Shown here one piece after another: positions 43,498 to 52,739 of a stretch of 64,000 bases of DNA. Every line of letters starts with the position of its first letter. The first letter of the stretch is position 1. Source of the DNA: Stagnihabitans tardus (GTDB taxonomy: Bacteria > Pseudomonadota > Alphaproteobacteria > Rhodobacterales > Rhodobacteraceae); contig NZ_JAABNR010000003.1 of NCBI RefSeq assembly GCF_009925085.1, positions 216,427 through 280,426 of the forward strand. Direction: 5' to 3'. The notes beneath the pieces are model-generated. The model searched no databases, was not told where the DNA came from, and saw only the letters and a list, made by a program, of their open reading frames with translations. The translations under genes were made by a program, and so were the position numbers.

Positions 43498-43884
43498 TTA
43501 CAGCGGCCCGACGACGCGCTCGATCGAGGCTTTCATCGTCGCGGTGGTGAAGGGCTTGCGGATCAGGTTGTTCAGGCCCAGCTCTTGCCCGATGCGCAAA
43601 AGCTCGGGCGTGGGTTGCCCCGTGATCAGGATGAAGCCGATGCGCGCCGTGGTCTTGTTGGTGCGCAGGGCGTGCAAGAGCTCCAGCCCGTTCATCCCGG
43701 GCATGTTCATGTCGCAAAGAACCAGGTGGACCGGAGCCGCGACGATCTTGCCCAGTGCGGCCTTGGCGTCGTTCTCGGTCTGGTATTTCGTGATGCCGAT
43801 CTCTTCCAGAGATTGCGTGATCAGGGCGCGGCTCACCGACATGTCGTCAACCACCATGATGCGGATCGTGTCGCGCAGGCTCAT
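43498..43884 (-). CDS. cheY: chemotaxis response regulator, CheY-like (second copy)
   Basis: A 128-residue single-domain receiver. The acidic pair is Asp13-Asp14 (MVVDDMSVSRA), the phosphoacceptor is Asp58 (LVLCDMNMPGMNG), Thr is in ILITGQP and Lys in IRKPFTTATM. It should be phosphorylated by CheA and act on the flagellar switch or as a phosphate sink. ATG 43884 overlaps the cheR stop by 4 nt. It differs clearly from the other CheY at 47428, so the two probably have different roles. Confidence 0.93.
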   Translation of the reverse strand: MSLRDTIRIMVVDDMSVSRALITQSLEEIGITKYQTENDAKAALGKIVAAPVHLVLCDMNMPGMNGLELLHALRTNKTTARIGFILITGQPTPELLRIGQELGLNNLIRKPFTTATMKASIERVVGPL

Positions 43885-44789
43885 TTTTTCGGCTCCTCGA
43901 AAGATGGGGCGCCACGACCGATACCGGGGTGACGCTGATAGGCGGTGATGCCGACGGCCTTGAACATCTGTTCGGCCGGGCCCAGGACCCGTTCGGAATG
44001 GCCGATGCACAGATGGCCACCCGGGCTGAGCAAGTCACCGAAGCGCGCCCAAAGCCTGGACTGCGTCGGCTTGTCGAAATAGATCGCGACGTTGCGGCAG
44101 AAGATCACCTGGAAGGGACCGGAGATCGGCCAATCCTCGATCAGGTTCAGCCGCCCGAAGGTGATCAGCTCGCGCGCGGCGCGGCCGATGGTGAATTTCC
44201 CCGGGCCGGCGGATTCGGTGAAACGGTTGAAGGCCTCGGGGATGCCTTTGCGCTCGTCCTCGGGATAGATGCCGGCCTCGGCCTTCTTCAGGATTTCGGG
44301 ATCCACATCCGTGGCGAGGATCCGGAAGTTCGACCGTGCGGCCTCGGGGAACATCGACAGGACGGTGAAGGCCAGCGAATAGGGCTCTGGCCCCGCCGAA
44401 CACCCCGCCGACCAGATGCGCACGCGCCCCCCCTCTTTCGCGGTCTTGATCAGGCCGGGCAGCGCCACTTCGCGCAAGAGCTTGAAGTGGTGCTCTTCGC
44501 GGAAGAAATGCGTCACATTGGTCGTCAGGGCCGAGAGCATGGCATTGCGCTCATCCGTCCCATTCGGCCCCGAGATCAGGGCGCAGTATTCCCGGAAGTC
44601 TTCCAGCCCAAGCACCCGCAGCCGTTTCAAGAGCCGCGAATAAACCAGGTCGCGTTTGGCCGAGGTCAGGTTCAGCCCGAAATCGCGCATCGCGAGATCG
44701 GCGATGACCTTGAAATCGGCATCCGAGAACTTGATCCGGTCCTGCATCCGGTCATCGCCCTGGGGCGTGGAGGGGAGGGGAAAGCTCAT
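43881..44789 (-). CDS. cheR: chemotaxis protein methyltransferase CheR
   Basis: A 302-residue SAM-dependent methyltransferase that adds methyl esters to receptor glutamates. Family features: the N-terminal helical domain (FKVIADLAMRDFGLNLTSAKRDLVYSRL), HFFREEHHFKLLREVALP, RIWSAGCSAGPEPYSLAF binding SAM, and the late FQVIFCRNVAIYFDKPTQ and GHLCIGHSERV. ATG 44789 overlaps the cheW stop by 4 nt; an inner ATG at about 44747 is possible. Confidence 0.96.
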   Translation of the reverse strand: MSFPLPSTPQGDDRMQDRIKFSDADFKVIADLAMRDFGLNLTSAKRDLVYSRLLKRLRVLGLEDFREYCALISGPNGTDERNAMLSALTTNVTHFFREEHHFKLLREVALPGLIKTAKEGGRVRIWSAGCSAGPEPYSLAFTVLSMFPEAARSNFRILATDVDPEILKKAEAGIYPEDERKGIPEAFNRFTESAGPGKFTIGRAARELITFGRLNLIEDWPISGPFQVIFCRNVAIYFDKPTQSRLWARFGDLLSPGGHLCIGHSERVLGPAEQMFKAVGITAYQRHPGIGRGAPSFEEPKK

Positions 44790-45244
44790 TGCAGCGTCCG
44801 GCCTGCCTGGTGCAGAACGGCGCCGAGGTCGATGACGCGGGTCATCCCAGCCTCGATCGGGATGACCCCGGTGATGCTTTGCCGCGCCATTTCCGAGCGG
44901 ATGTCCGGCGTCTCCTGGATCTGATCGCGCGAGACCGAGAGGATCTCGGACACGGCCTCGACCAAGAGGCCGACGGTTTGGCCGCCATGCATGGCCACCA
45001 CGATGACATTGCGCGGATTCTCGGGCGTCTGGCCCAGGCCGAACCTTGCGGCGAGGTCATAGATCGGGATGACCGAGCCGCGCAGGTTCATGACGCCGAG
45101 GACTTCCTGCGGCGCATGGGGCAGGGCGGTCACCGGGCTCCACCGCCGGATCTCGCGCACTTGCGTGATCTCGATGCTGAAACTTTGATCGCCGGCCGAG
45201 AAGGTGACGAATTCGACTTCTGATTTGGCGTTTTCTTCAGACAT
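44786..45244 (-). CDS. cheW: chemotaxis coupling protein CheW
   Basis: A 152-residue scaffold linking receptors to CheA. The CheW fold is seen in FVTFSAGDQSFSIEITQVREI, VLGVMNLRGSVIPIYDLAARFGLG and the late TGVIPIEAGMTRVIDLGAVL. ATG 45244 is used; it overlaps the cheA stop by 8 nt. The short acidic N-terminus (SEENAKSEVE) is usual. An ORF extension to 45319 is a shadow of cheA. Confidence 0.95.
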   Translation of the reverse strand: MSEENAKSEVEFVTFSAGDQSFSIEITQVREIRRWSPVTALPHAPQEVLGVMNLRGSVIPIYDLAARFGLGQTPENPRNVIVVAMHGGQTVGLLVEAVSEILSVSRDQIQETPDIRSEMARQSITGVIPIEAGMTRVIDLGAVLHQAGRTLQ

Positions 45245-47426
45245 TGGCGTAAGCGGTCCTTCCCGCGTTGGAGAGGATGTTGGGCATGTGATAGCCGGAA
45301 CGGCCGCCGGCCACGGCATCTGGATCCAGGATCAGGGCGATGCGCCCATCCCCAAGCACGGTGGCGGCCGAGACGCCGGGCACCGAGCCGAAGTTGCTCT
45401 CCAGGCTCTTGATCACGACCTGGCGCTGGTCTTGCACCCCATCGACGACCAGGGCGCATTCCCCCAGACCTTCGGATTCCACCAGGAGAAGCAGGGGGGA
45501 GCCGGTGATCTCGGGCGAAGGGAAGCCCAGGGCACGCGAGACATCGACGACCGGGATCATGCGACCGCGGATCGACAGAAGCGTCTCATCCGTGCCGATG
45601 CGGTGCAGATCGCTGGGCTGGGGGCGGATCGTCTCGATGATCGAGGTGATCGGCACGACGAGCGTCTGGCCGCCGACCGTGACGACCATCCCGTCCATGA
45701 CCGCAAGGGTCAGGGGCAGCATGATGGTGAATTCGGTCCCCTGGCCGGGCGTGGTGGAAATCGAGATCCGCCCCCCCAGCGCCGTGACCGCGTTGCGCAC
45801 CACGTCAAGACCCACGCCGCGTCCCGAAAGGTTCGACACGGTGGCCGCCGTCGAGAAGCCGGGCATGAACAGAAGCTGGTCGATCTCGCTGTCGCTGAGC
45901 TCGGCATCCTGGGCCACCAGGTTCTTGCGCTTGGCGATTTCAAGGATCTTGGGTCGGTTCAGCCCCGCGCCGTCGTCGCGCACGGTGATGATCACGGACC
46001 CCGAGCGATGCGAGGCCGAGAGCTTGATCGTCCCCATCGCCGGTTTGCCCGATGCCGCCCGCGCCTCGCGATTTTCAAGGCCATGGTCGACGGCATTGCG
46101 GATCATGTGGGTGAGGGGATCGGCAAGACGCTCGACCACGGTCTTGTCGACCTCGGTGCCTTCACCGGAGGTGACGAGTTCGGCCATCTTCCCCGTGGCA
46201 TCGGCCGCCTCGCGCACGATGCGCGACATGCGCTGGAACAGCGATTTCACCGGCTGGGCGCGGATGGCCATGACGCCTTCCTGGATGTCGCGCGCCAGAA
46301 GCCGGTAATCCTCGATATGCATGACGAGGTCGTCATCGCGGGTCGAGGTCATGTCCTGAAGGCGCTGGGCGATCATTGCCTGGTTGATGATCAGCTCCCC
46401 CACCGCGTTGATCAGCCGATCGACGCGGTCAAGATCGACCCGCAAGGTGGCTTTCGGCGCCTTGGCCTCGGCATCGTCGCCCTTTTCCGGCTTTTTCAGC
46501 GCCGCCACGGCAGCCGCAGCACGGTCCGACATGGTCGGCGCCTCGGCCTTGGGCGCCTCTGCCGTGGCCGAGGGGCCCGCAGGCGCCGTCGGTGCGGCGG
46601 CCTGGGGAGCCGGAGCTGGCGCAGCTTTCGCCTCGGGCACAGGCTCGGCCTTGGCAGGTGGCGTGGGATCGGTCAGCGGCGAGATCACAAGGTCGCAGAG
46701 GCCATGGACGAACTCGAACACCTCTTGCACCGCGATTTCGCTTTCGTCGGTGCGCAGCGCGATCGTCCAGGACAGGTAGGGCTCGGTCGGGTTCAGATCG
46801 TCCCATTCCGGCACCGCCGACAGGTCGACCGTCGTGGTCATCTGGCCGAGATCGGCCAATGCCGCAAACAGCAGCGCCGGTTCGTGGCCATTGGCGTAAA
46901 GCGCGGCATGGGGCTTGAAGGCGATGCTGAAACCCGCAGGTGCAGCCTCTCCCTCCGCCTCGGCACCGGGCTCTTCGATGGGCGCGATATCCAGGGTCAC
47001 GGCGGCAAATTCGAAATTGTCCCAGGCATCGACGGCCTCGATCTTGCCTTCGCCGAGGCAAGCCTGCAGCGCCGACAGGAAACCGGCCGAGACATCCTCG
47101 GGCATGGAGCGGCCCGAGCGGGCAGCGTCCACCAGGTCGGTCAGATGGTCGGCCGAGCGGATCAGCGTGTGCATGATCTGCGGCGTCAGCTCCAGCGTTT
47201 CGGAGCGGACCTCGTCCAGCACGGTTTCGAAGCTGTGGGCAAAGCTGACCAGCTCGTTCAGCTTGAAGGCACCGGCGCCGCCCTTGATCGAATGGACCGC
47301 GCGGAAGACCGAGTTGACCGTTTCCTTGTCAAACTCGGCGCCCTGCATCGACTCGAGGCCCTCGGCCAGCGATTCCAGCAGCTCCTCGGTCTCTTCGAAG
47401 AAAGTGTCGAGGATCGGATTGCCCAT
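45237..47426 (-). CDS. cheA: chemotaxis histidine kinase CheA
   Basis: A 729-residue kinase. The N-terminal HPt domain has the phosphorylation site His45 in FRAVHSIKGGAGAFKL. An Ala/Pro-rich linker (about 270-330) leads to the dimerisation and ATPase domains (HMIRNAVDHGLENREAR, DDGAGLNRPKILEIAKR, GRGVGLDVVRNAVTALGG), and the C-terminal CheW-like domain ends the protein. The P2 region is not clearly recognised. ATG 47426 is chosen over a TTG at 47435; both overlap the cheY stop. Confidence 0.96.
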   Translation of the reverse strand: MGNPILDTFFEETEELLESLAEGLESMQGAEFDKETVNSVFRAVHSIKGGAGAFKLNELVSFAHSFETVLDEVRSETLELTPQIMHTLIRSADHLTDLVDAARSGRSMPEDVSAGFLSALQACLGEGKIEAVDAWDNFEFAAVTLDIAPIEEPGAEAEGEAAPAGFSIAFKPHAALYANGHEPALLFAALADLGQMTTTVDLSAVPEWDDLNPTEPYLSWTIALRTDESEIAVQEVFEFVHGLCDLVISPLTDPTPPAKAEPVPEAKAAPAPAPQAAAPTAPAGPSATAEAPKAEAPTMSDRAAAAVAALKKPEKGDDAEAKAPKATLRVDLDRVDRLINAVGELIINQAMIAQRLQDMTSTRDDDLVMHIEDYRLLARDIQEGVMAIRAQPVKSLFQRMSRIVREAADATGKMAELVTSGEGTEVDKTVVERLADPLTHMIRNAVDHGLENREARAASGKPAMGTIKLSASHRSGSVIITVRDDGAGLNRPKILEIAKRKNLVAQDAELSDSEIDQLLFMPGFSTAATVSNLSGRGVGLDVVRNAVTALGGRISISTTPGQGTEFTIMLPLTLAVMDGMVVTVGGQTLVVPITSIIETIRPQPSDLHRIGTDETLLSIRGRMIPVVDVSRALGFPSPEITGSPLLLLVESEGLGECALVVDGVQDQRQVVIKSLESNFGSVPGVSAATVLGDGRIALILDPDAVAGGRSGYHMPNILSNAGRTAYANV

Positions 47427-47427
47427 G

Positions 47428-47799
47428 TCAGCCAATCCCCGTCACGCGGCGGATCACCGAGACCAGCGACACATCGTCGAAGGGCTTGACGATCCAGCCG
47501 GTCGCCCCTGCCTGACGCGCCCGCTGCTTCAGCTTGTCGCCGCTTTCCGTGGTCAGCACCAGGATCGGAACCTGGTTGTCGATGTCGCCCTTGCGGATCG
47601 CATCGATGACGCCATAGCCATCCATGTTCGGCATGTTGATATCGGTGATCACGATATCGGGCCGCACCTCGGCATAGCGTTCGACCCCGTCGACGCCATC
47701 CACCGCAGAGGTATAGTCGAAGCCCGCCTCTTCCATGACGCTGCGCAAAAGCTCGCGGATCGTCTTGGAATCGTCGATGGCAAGAACCTTCAAGGTCAT
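47428..47799 (-). CDS. cheY: chemotaxis response regulator CheY
   Basis: A 123-residue single receiver domain. Acidic pair Asp9-Asp10 (VLAIDDSKTIREL), phosphoacceptor Asp53 (IVITDINMPNMDG), Thr in VLTTES and Lys in WIVKPFDDVSL. The VLTTES form and this position directly before cheA are typical of alphaproteobacterial che operons. It overlaps the STAS-like gene by 4 nt. The role as motor-binding CheY versus phosphate sink cannot be told from sequence. Confidence 0.95.
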   Translation of the reverse strand: MTLKVLAIDDSKTIRELLRSVMEEAGFDYTSAVDGVDGVERYAEVRPDIVITDINMPNMDGYGVIDAIRKGDIDNQVPILVLTTESGDKLKQRARQAGATGWIVKPFDDVSLVSVIRRVTGIG

Positions 47800-48083
47800 T
47801 TCAATCCACTCCAGCCAGTGTTGTCAGCGGTCAGCCCAAGGCGGGCAAAGTCCTGAACCAGCCGGGGGGGCAAGTCGGACACGTCAAAGCCAAGATCGCG
47901 CCCCTTCCAGCTGCGCGAAGCCGTCAGAAGGACCTGCAACACGCGGGAATCAGGCCTTTTCTGGTGGCGCATCGAGACGCGAACCGGCTGGTCCCTGTGG
48001 CCTTGCAGGAAGGTCATCAGTGGATCGGTTGGCGTGATGCTCAACCGATCCTCAGTTTCGAAAATCTTCCAGTCATGCGGCAT
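47796..48083 (-). CDS. STAS-domain-like protein, first gene of the che operon
   Basis: About 95 residues. The second half (LQVLLTASRSWKGRDLGFDVSDLPPRLVQDFARLGLTA, 47826-47940) resembles the STAS domain proteins that open many alphaproteobacterial che operons. The first half (FETEDRLSITPTDPLMTFLQGHRDQPV) is not recognised. Function unknown; a scaffold role in the chemotaxis complex is inferred from position. ATG 48083 is favoured because GAGAG lies 6 bases upstream; ATG 48089 is also possible. The 169-base region upstream should hold the operon promoter, but I could not define one. Confidence 0.68.
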   Translation of the reverse strand: MPHDWKIFETEDRLSITPTDPLMTFLQGHRDQPVRVSMRHQKRPDSRVLQVLLTASRSWKGRDLGFDVSDLPPRLVQDFARLGLTADNTGWSGLK

Positions 48084-48252
48084 GGGCATCTCTCATGACG
48101 AATCAACCAAGGTGTTACGCGGACATCCCGGAGGTTTCCGGGTCTTCCATCGAATAGACCCCGCCGCTTAAGAATTGGTTTCGCTGAAAAGGCAGGCGCC
48201 GCCGGCCCCGTCATCCGGGACCCGCGGCGCGTCAGGATTTGGTTAAAATGCC

Positions 48253-51200
48253 TTATGACGCCTGGCTGGGCCGCAAACGCAGGCTGGCGAGCTGGAAGGG
48301 AGACAGGGTTTCGACCGCCGCAGCGGGCGCCTCGAGAAGCGTCGCGCCGCCCTCGACCTGCCAGCCCTCGGCCAGCCTTGGTCGCAGCGCGACCCTCCCG
48401 CCGGCGGGTTCGTAAACCCGCAAAATCAAGGACTCACCCGCCTCGGCCACCTTCAGCGCCGAAAGCGCCACGCGGCCGAGCAGGCTCAAGCCCTGCCATT
48501 GGCCCGGGCTGACCCCTGCCCCCCTGGCGATCAGCGGCTGGTTCAGGTCCTGGGCCTCGGGCAGGACCTGGTCCTCCCAATCGCCGCTGAAGGGCAAGAG
48601 CGCATAGGTGAAGGCCTGGCGCCCCTCGTCGGCGAAAAGGTCGGGATAGACGGGTGACCGCAAGAGGCTGAGGCCGATTTCGTTGCCCAGAACGTGGTGG
48701 CCGTATTTCCCGTCGTTCAAAAGCGCCACACCGAAGCCGCGCTCCTGGACCAGGGCGAATCGATGGGCGGCGACTTCGAACCTGGCGGAGTCCCGGGGCG
48801 TGTTGCGATGGGTGGGGCGCGAGATCACGCCAAGCGCACATTCGAACAGAGCCTCTTGCGCGTGGATGGCCAAAGGCGTGCGCGATTTAAGCAGGATGCG
48901 GCGGTCGTGCCAATCGACCTCGGTCCTGATGTCCAGCCGCGCCGCATTGGCCCACAGCCGATAGTGCTGCACCAGGGTCGAGGCGCCAAAGCGCCGCGTC
49001 ACGGTCACCGAGGCGCGGTGAGGGCCGGTTTCCGAGACCGCGATGCTTTCAGCCAGCAGCTCCTGGCCGTTCTCGGTGTAATCCTCCTCGATATCCCAGG
49101 CGTCGAAATAGCGCGGTTTGTCGACATAGGCCCAGACCTGGTTGCCGCGCCCGGCCAGGGCCTCGCGCCCCGTGCGCTTGTCGACCAGGCTGGTGATCGT
49201 GCCATCGGCGCCGATCTCGGCCCGGATGAAGGCGTTTTCCAGGTGGGAGGCGCTGACCGTCAGCGGCCCCGGAGCCGCCGTCTGGGTGCGGGCCGTGACG
49301 GAAAGGCCCGGCAGAACCTCGGGGGAGGCGAGGAGATGGCCTTCGGCGGTCGCTTGCGATCCCGCGACGGGCTGGTCCAGCACCAGGCGCATCGGGCGGG
49401 CTTGCAGGTCGGGGTTGACCACGACGACCCCGGGATGGGGGCCCTTGTGACGGGCGGCCAAGGCATCCAGCGCCAGGGCCTGGGTGGCGCAGCCCTGGGC
49501 CACGACCTGGGCCAACTCGGCCTCGGCCGTGGCATAGACCTCGGCGATGGAGGAGCCGGGGAGGATGTCGTGGAACTCGTTGCGCAAAAGCACATGCCAT
49601 TGCGCCGTCAGCGGCGCAGGCAGGGCACCTCCGCGCAGGGCCACCAGGGAGCCCAGGATTTCCGCCGTCACCAAGGCGCGCTCGGCACGGCGGTGAAGGT
49701 ATTTCGTGCGGCCTTGGGTCGTCAGCGTGCCGCGATGATATTCCAGGTAGATCTCGCCCACCCAGGTCGCCGGAGTCCGGATCATCCGCGGGGGCAGGCT
49801 GCCGAACCAGTCGCTGACATTCACATGGCGCAGCCTGGGCACCACGGGGAAATCGGCGAGCTGGCGGATCTTCAGGACCTGCTCTTCCGTGGGGCCGCCC
49901 CCGCCATCGCCATGGCCGTAGCAAAGGAGCGATTCGCCAACGAGGTCGCGGTCGATATAGTCCTTCCAGGTCGAAAGCACCGCCCTCGGCCCGATCTCGG
50001 CATTATAGCCATTGGCCGGGTTCTCGAATGTGTGCATCAGCACCTGGGACCCATCGAGCCCCTGCCAGTGGAAGAGGTCATGCGGCAGCTTGTGGCGCTC
50101 GGACCAGTTTGTCTTGATGGTGAAGACCGATGTCAGCCCGGCTTGCGCCAAGATTTGCGGCAGGGCGGGGGAGAAGCCAAAGGTGTCGGGCAGCCAGGCG
50201 ACCGTCGAGGTCGTCCCGAAGACGCGGGCGAAATGCGCCGCGCCATACAGCACCTGCCGGATCAGGCTTTCGCCGCAGGGCATGTTGGTGTCGGGCTCGA
50301 CCCACATATTGCCGATGGGCTCCCACTGACCGCCGGCCACCAGGGTCTTGATCGTCTCAAGGAGCTGGGGGTCGTCCTGCGCCACGAAGTCATAAAGCTG
50401 CGCGGTGGAGTGGTTGAAGCGGAACTCGGGGAAGCGTTTCGCCAGTTGGGTGACGGTGTGGAAGGTGCGCTGGGCCTTGCGGCGGGTCTCGTCCATCGGC
50501 CAGAGCCAGGCGAGGTCGATATGAGCGTGCCCCGTCAACGCCAGCTCGCCTTGCTGCGGGAAGCGGGTTTGCAGCGCCCTCAGGCCCTCGCGCAGATGAT
50601 CGCGGGCGCGGAGGACGCTGGCCCGGGCGGTCTCGGGCAAGGGGGTCAGCGGGCCTGACAGGTCCGGCAGCCGCCAGATCTCGCGGCTTTCCGCCGTGTG
50701 TTGGATGCGGCGGAGATAGGCTTGCGTCTCGGTCGGCCAGTCGAGGAGGTGAAAGCTCGCCTCGGCGAGGGACATCACCGGGTCGCAGGCCGGATGCGGG
50801 TCGGAGTGGTCGGGATGCGGGCGGCGGGGGAACCAGTTCGGCACACCCCAGCCCTCGACCTCGTGCCCGCCGAGGGTGCGGGTGAATTCCACGACCTGCT
50901 GCAGGAGGAGGATATAGTCTTGGAGGTCCTCTTCCTGCCAGACGACCTCCGCCCGGGTGAGGGCGGCGTCGCGGGCGGGGACGCCTTGCTCCAGCCGCGC
51001 CACGCAATCGGCCTCGATGGCGAAACGGCGGGAGGGCAGGGGGAAGCTTTGATGCGGCGGGTTCAACCCATGGGACTGGTCGCCGATGCGCAAGAGCCCC
51101 TCTCCGCCGAGCCAGAGCTGGAGCCGTGTCTCATGCAGCGGCCAATGGGCGGGGATTTCGACGGACGGATGGGCAAAGCGGCGCGGTTGGCCCTGGTCCT

Positions 51201-51339
51201 GCCAGCGGGTGCCCATGGCCACGGGCGCGCCGTCCAGCGTCCAATCGGCCAGGGGCAGGCTTTCCCGCGCGACCCATTGCTCCAGCTCGGTCAGACGTTT
51301 GTTCATGCGCCGGATGCGCATTTCCAGTGGCAATTTCAT
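48253..51339 (-). CDS. alpha-mannosidase, glycoside hydrolase family 38
   Basis: A 1028-residue enzyme. The GH38 catalytic domain begins at TGHAHIDLAWLWPMDETRRK (zinc-binding His and Asp) and has the nucleophile Asp in WLPDTFGFSPALPQIL. A mid-region FHDILPGSSIAEVY and a C-terminal beta domain (GYHR-like KYGHHVLGNEIGLSLLRSPVYPD) follow. It lacks a signal peptide, so it probably acts in the cytosol on alpha-mannosides. The N-terminal 250 residues are the domain usual for bacterial family members. No mannose transporter is nearby; it appears to be transcribed alone. Confidence 0.93.
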   Translation of the reverse strand: MKLPLEMRIRRMNKRLTELEQWVARESLPLADWTLDGAPVAMGTRWQDQGQPRRFAHPSVEIPAHWPLHETRLQLWLGGEGLLRIGDQSHGLNPPHQSFPLPSRRFAIEADCVARLEQGVPARDAALTRAEVVWQEEDLQDYILLLQQVVEFTRTLGGHEVEGWGVPNWFPRRPHPDHSDPHPACDPVMSLAEASFHLLDWPTETQAYLRRIQHTAESREIWRLPDLSGPLTPLPETARASVLRARDHLREGLRALQTRFPQQGELALTGHAHIDLAWLWPMDETRRKAQRTFHTVTQLAKRFPEFRFNHSTAQLYDFVAQDDPQLLETIKTLVAGGQWEPIGNMWVEPDTNMPCGESLIRQVLYGAAHFARVFGTTSTVAWLPDTFGFSPALPQILAQAGLTSVFTIKTNWSERHKLPHDLFHWQGLDGSQVLMHTFENPANGYNAEIGPRAVLSTWKDYIDRDLVGESLLCYGHGDGGGGPTEEQVLKIRQLADFPVVPRLRHVNVSDWFGSLPPRMIRTPATWVGEIYLEYHRGTLTTQGRTKYLHRRAERALVTAEILGSLVALRGGALPAPLTAQWHVLLRNEFHDILPGSSIAEVYATAEAELAQVVAQGCATQALALDALAARHKGPHPGVVVVNPDLQARPMRLVLDQPVAGSQATAEGHLLASPEVLPGLSVTARTQTAAPGPLTVSASHLENAFIRAEIGADGTITSLVDKRTGREALAGRGNQVWAYVDKPRYFDAWDIEEDYTENGQELLAESIAVSETGPHRASVTVTRRFGASTLVQHYRLWANAARLDIRTEVDWHDRRILLKSRTPLAIHAQEALFECALGVISRPTHRNTPRDSARFEVAAHRFALVQERGFGVALLNDGKYGHHVLGNEIGLSLLRSPVYPDLFADEGRQAFTYALLPFSGDWEDQVLPEAQDLNQPLIARGAGVSPGQWQGLSLLGRVALSALKVAEAGESLILRVYEPAGGRVALRPRLAEGWQVEGGATLLEAPAAAVETLSPFQLASLRLRPSQAS

Positions 51340-51381
51340 GGGCTTCCCCGCGCTTGGCCCGGAAGGGCCGGGTGTCTAGGC

Positions 51382-52065
51382 TCAGTCCGGTTGCAGCATA
51401 TAGCCTTCGCCGCGCACGGTTTGCAGGTAGCGCGGCTGGCGGGGGTCGTCCTCGATCTTGCGGCGAAGCCTCGTGATCTGCACATCGACGGCGCGGTCTC
51501 CGCCCTCATCGGCGCCGAGCTTCTCGCGCGGGACCGGAGCCCCCGGGGTCGCCGCGAAAATCCGCATCAGCTGCGCCTCGGTCGCGGTCAGGCGGATCAG
51601 CTCCTCGCCACGCCAAAGCTCGCCCCGGTCGGGGTCATAGCGGAAGGGGCCGAGGTTCAGCGTCCGGCTGACGGGCTCGGGCGGTTTCACCTGGGGCACG
51701 CGGCGCAGGATGGCGTTGATGCGCAGCAGAAGCTCCTTGGGCTCGAAGGGCTTGACCAGGTAGTCATCGGCCCCGGCCTCAAGCCCCTCGATGCGGTTTT
51801 GGGACTCGCCGCGCGCAGTCAGAAGCAGGACCGGAACCGCCATCCGCGCGCGGATTTCGCGGGTGAAGCTGATGCCATCCATGCCGGGCATCATCACATC
51901 CAGGACGATCAGGTCGAAATCGAGCCCCGCCATCAGCCGCCGCGCCTGGTCGGCGTCGCGGGCGGTGGTCACGAGATACCCGTTGCGCATCAGGAACTTC
52001 TGCAAAAGCCCCCTTATGCGTTCATCGTCATCGACGATCAGAAGATGAGCGTCCGGCGCGGTCAT
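51382..52065 (-). CDS. OmpR/PhoB-type response regulator, PetR-like
   Basis: A 227-residue response regulator. The receiver has Asp pair (LLIVDDDERIRGL), phosphoacceptor in IVLDVMMPGMDG and Lys in YLVKPFEPKEL; the C-terminal winged helix is RLTATEAQLMRIFA...VDVQITRLRRKIEDDPRQPRYLQTVRGEGYML (split over 51420-51610). No sensor kinase gene is adjacent. Coupling by a 4-nt overlap to a MarR gene, and position beside ilvE, match the petP-petR pair of Rhodobacter, which is needed for cytochrome bc1 function there. The PetR identity is inferred. Confidence 0.88.
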   Translation of the reverse strand: MTAPDAHLLIVDDDERIRGLLQKFLMRNGYLVTTARDADQARRLMAGLDFDLIVLDVMMPGMDGISFTREIRARMAVPVLLLTARGESQNRIEGLEAGADDYLVKPFEPKELLLRINAILRRVPQVKPPEPVSRTLNLGPFRYDPDRGELWRGEELIRLTATEAQLMRIFAATPGAPVPREKLGADEGGDRAVDVQITRLRRKIEDDPRQPRYLQTVRGEGYMLQPD

Positions 52066-52556
52066 AGCCCCTCCTCGCGCAGGTATTGGCGGCGCATTTC
52101 GGGGTCCATCATGGCCTCCAGCACGGTGCGGAAGCCCTGGACGGCTTGCGGCCCTGCGGCCCGATAGGCCGCCCGCATCCGGGCGCGCTGGGCGTCGGAC
52201 AGCGCGCGCTCCAGGGCCTGGCCCTTGTCGGTCAGGTGCAATCGGCGCTCGCGCTTGTCGGTGCGGCCGACGCGGGCCTCGACCAGGCCGTCGTCGAAAA
52301 GCGTCCGCAGAACCCGGTTCAGGCTTTGCTTGGTCACGCCCAGAATCGCCAGAAGGTTCGAGACCGTCAGCCCCGGCGTGCGGTTGATGAAATGGATCGC
52401 GCGGTGATGGGCGCGGCCATAATCCATGCCTTCGAGGATGCGGTCGGGATCGGCCGTGAAGCCGCGATAGGCGAAGAACATCGCCTCGATGCCTTTGCGC
52501 AGCTGTTCGTCGGTCAGGAAAAGCAGACCTTCGCTGCCCGAGGTATTCTCTGCCAT
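52062..52556 (-). CDS. MarR family regulator, PetP-like
   Basis: A 164-residue winged-helix regulator. The DNA-binding segment is LTVSNLLAILGVTKQSLNRVLRTLFDDGLVEARVGRTDKRERRLHLT (52240-52385). It is coupled to the OmpR-type regulator by a 4-nt overlap and diverges from ilvE, with 183 bases between the starts. This pair resembles petP-petR of Rhodobacter capsulatus. A direct repeat in the divergent region (52579-52640) is a candidate binding site. Confidence 0.87.
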   Translation of the reverse strand: MAENTSGSEGLLFLTDEQLRKGIEAMFFAYRGFTADPDRILEGMDYGRAHHRAIHFINRTPGLTVSNLLAILGVTKQSLNRVLRTLFDDGLVEARVGRTDKRERRLHLTDKGQALERALSDAQRARMRAAYRAAGPQAVQGFRTVLEAMMDPEMRRQYLREEGL

Positions 52557-52578
52557 GGCATCCTCCCTTGGTCGAATC

Positions 52579-52640
52579 TACGTCAGCCCTGTTGCCGTTC
52601 CAAGCTGCAAATGCAGCCAGGAATTACGTCAGCCTTGTTG
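52579..52640. promoter_or_regulatory. direct repeats in the petP-like/ilvE divergent region, candidate operators
   Basis: TACGTCAGCCCTGTTG (52579-52594) and TACGTCAGCCTTGTTG (52625-52640) differ by one base and are spaced 46 bases apart. The second abuts TTGACA at 52638-52643, a plausible -35 box for ilvE with a weak -10 (ATAGCC) 16 bases later. The helical spacing suggests binding of a regulator to both sites; the regulator is not proven. Confidence 0.5.
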
Positions 52641-52739
52641 ACATTGTCGGACACAACTGATAGCCAAACCCCGATTTCGCGCAATATTATGTCCGAAGTG
52701 GACCTAACAGGCGCAACATTCGCAAAATCGGAGGGTGAA

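Noticed and set aside
45204..47489. 761-codon plus-strand open frame
   Set aside because: Shadow of cheA; His/Arg/Gly-rich translation.
48090..48252. promoter or regulatory RNA upstream of the che operon
   Set aside because: Only a short CCCGGA/TCCGGG inverted repeat is seen, with no clear -35/-10 pair, so no site is called.
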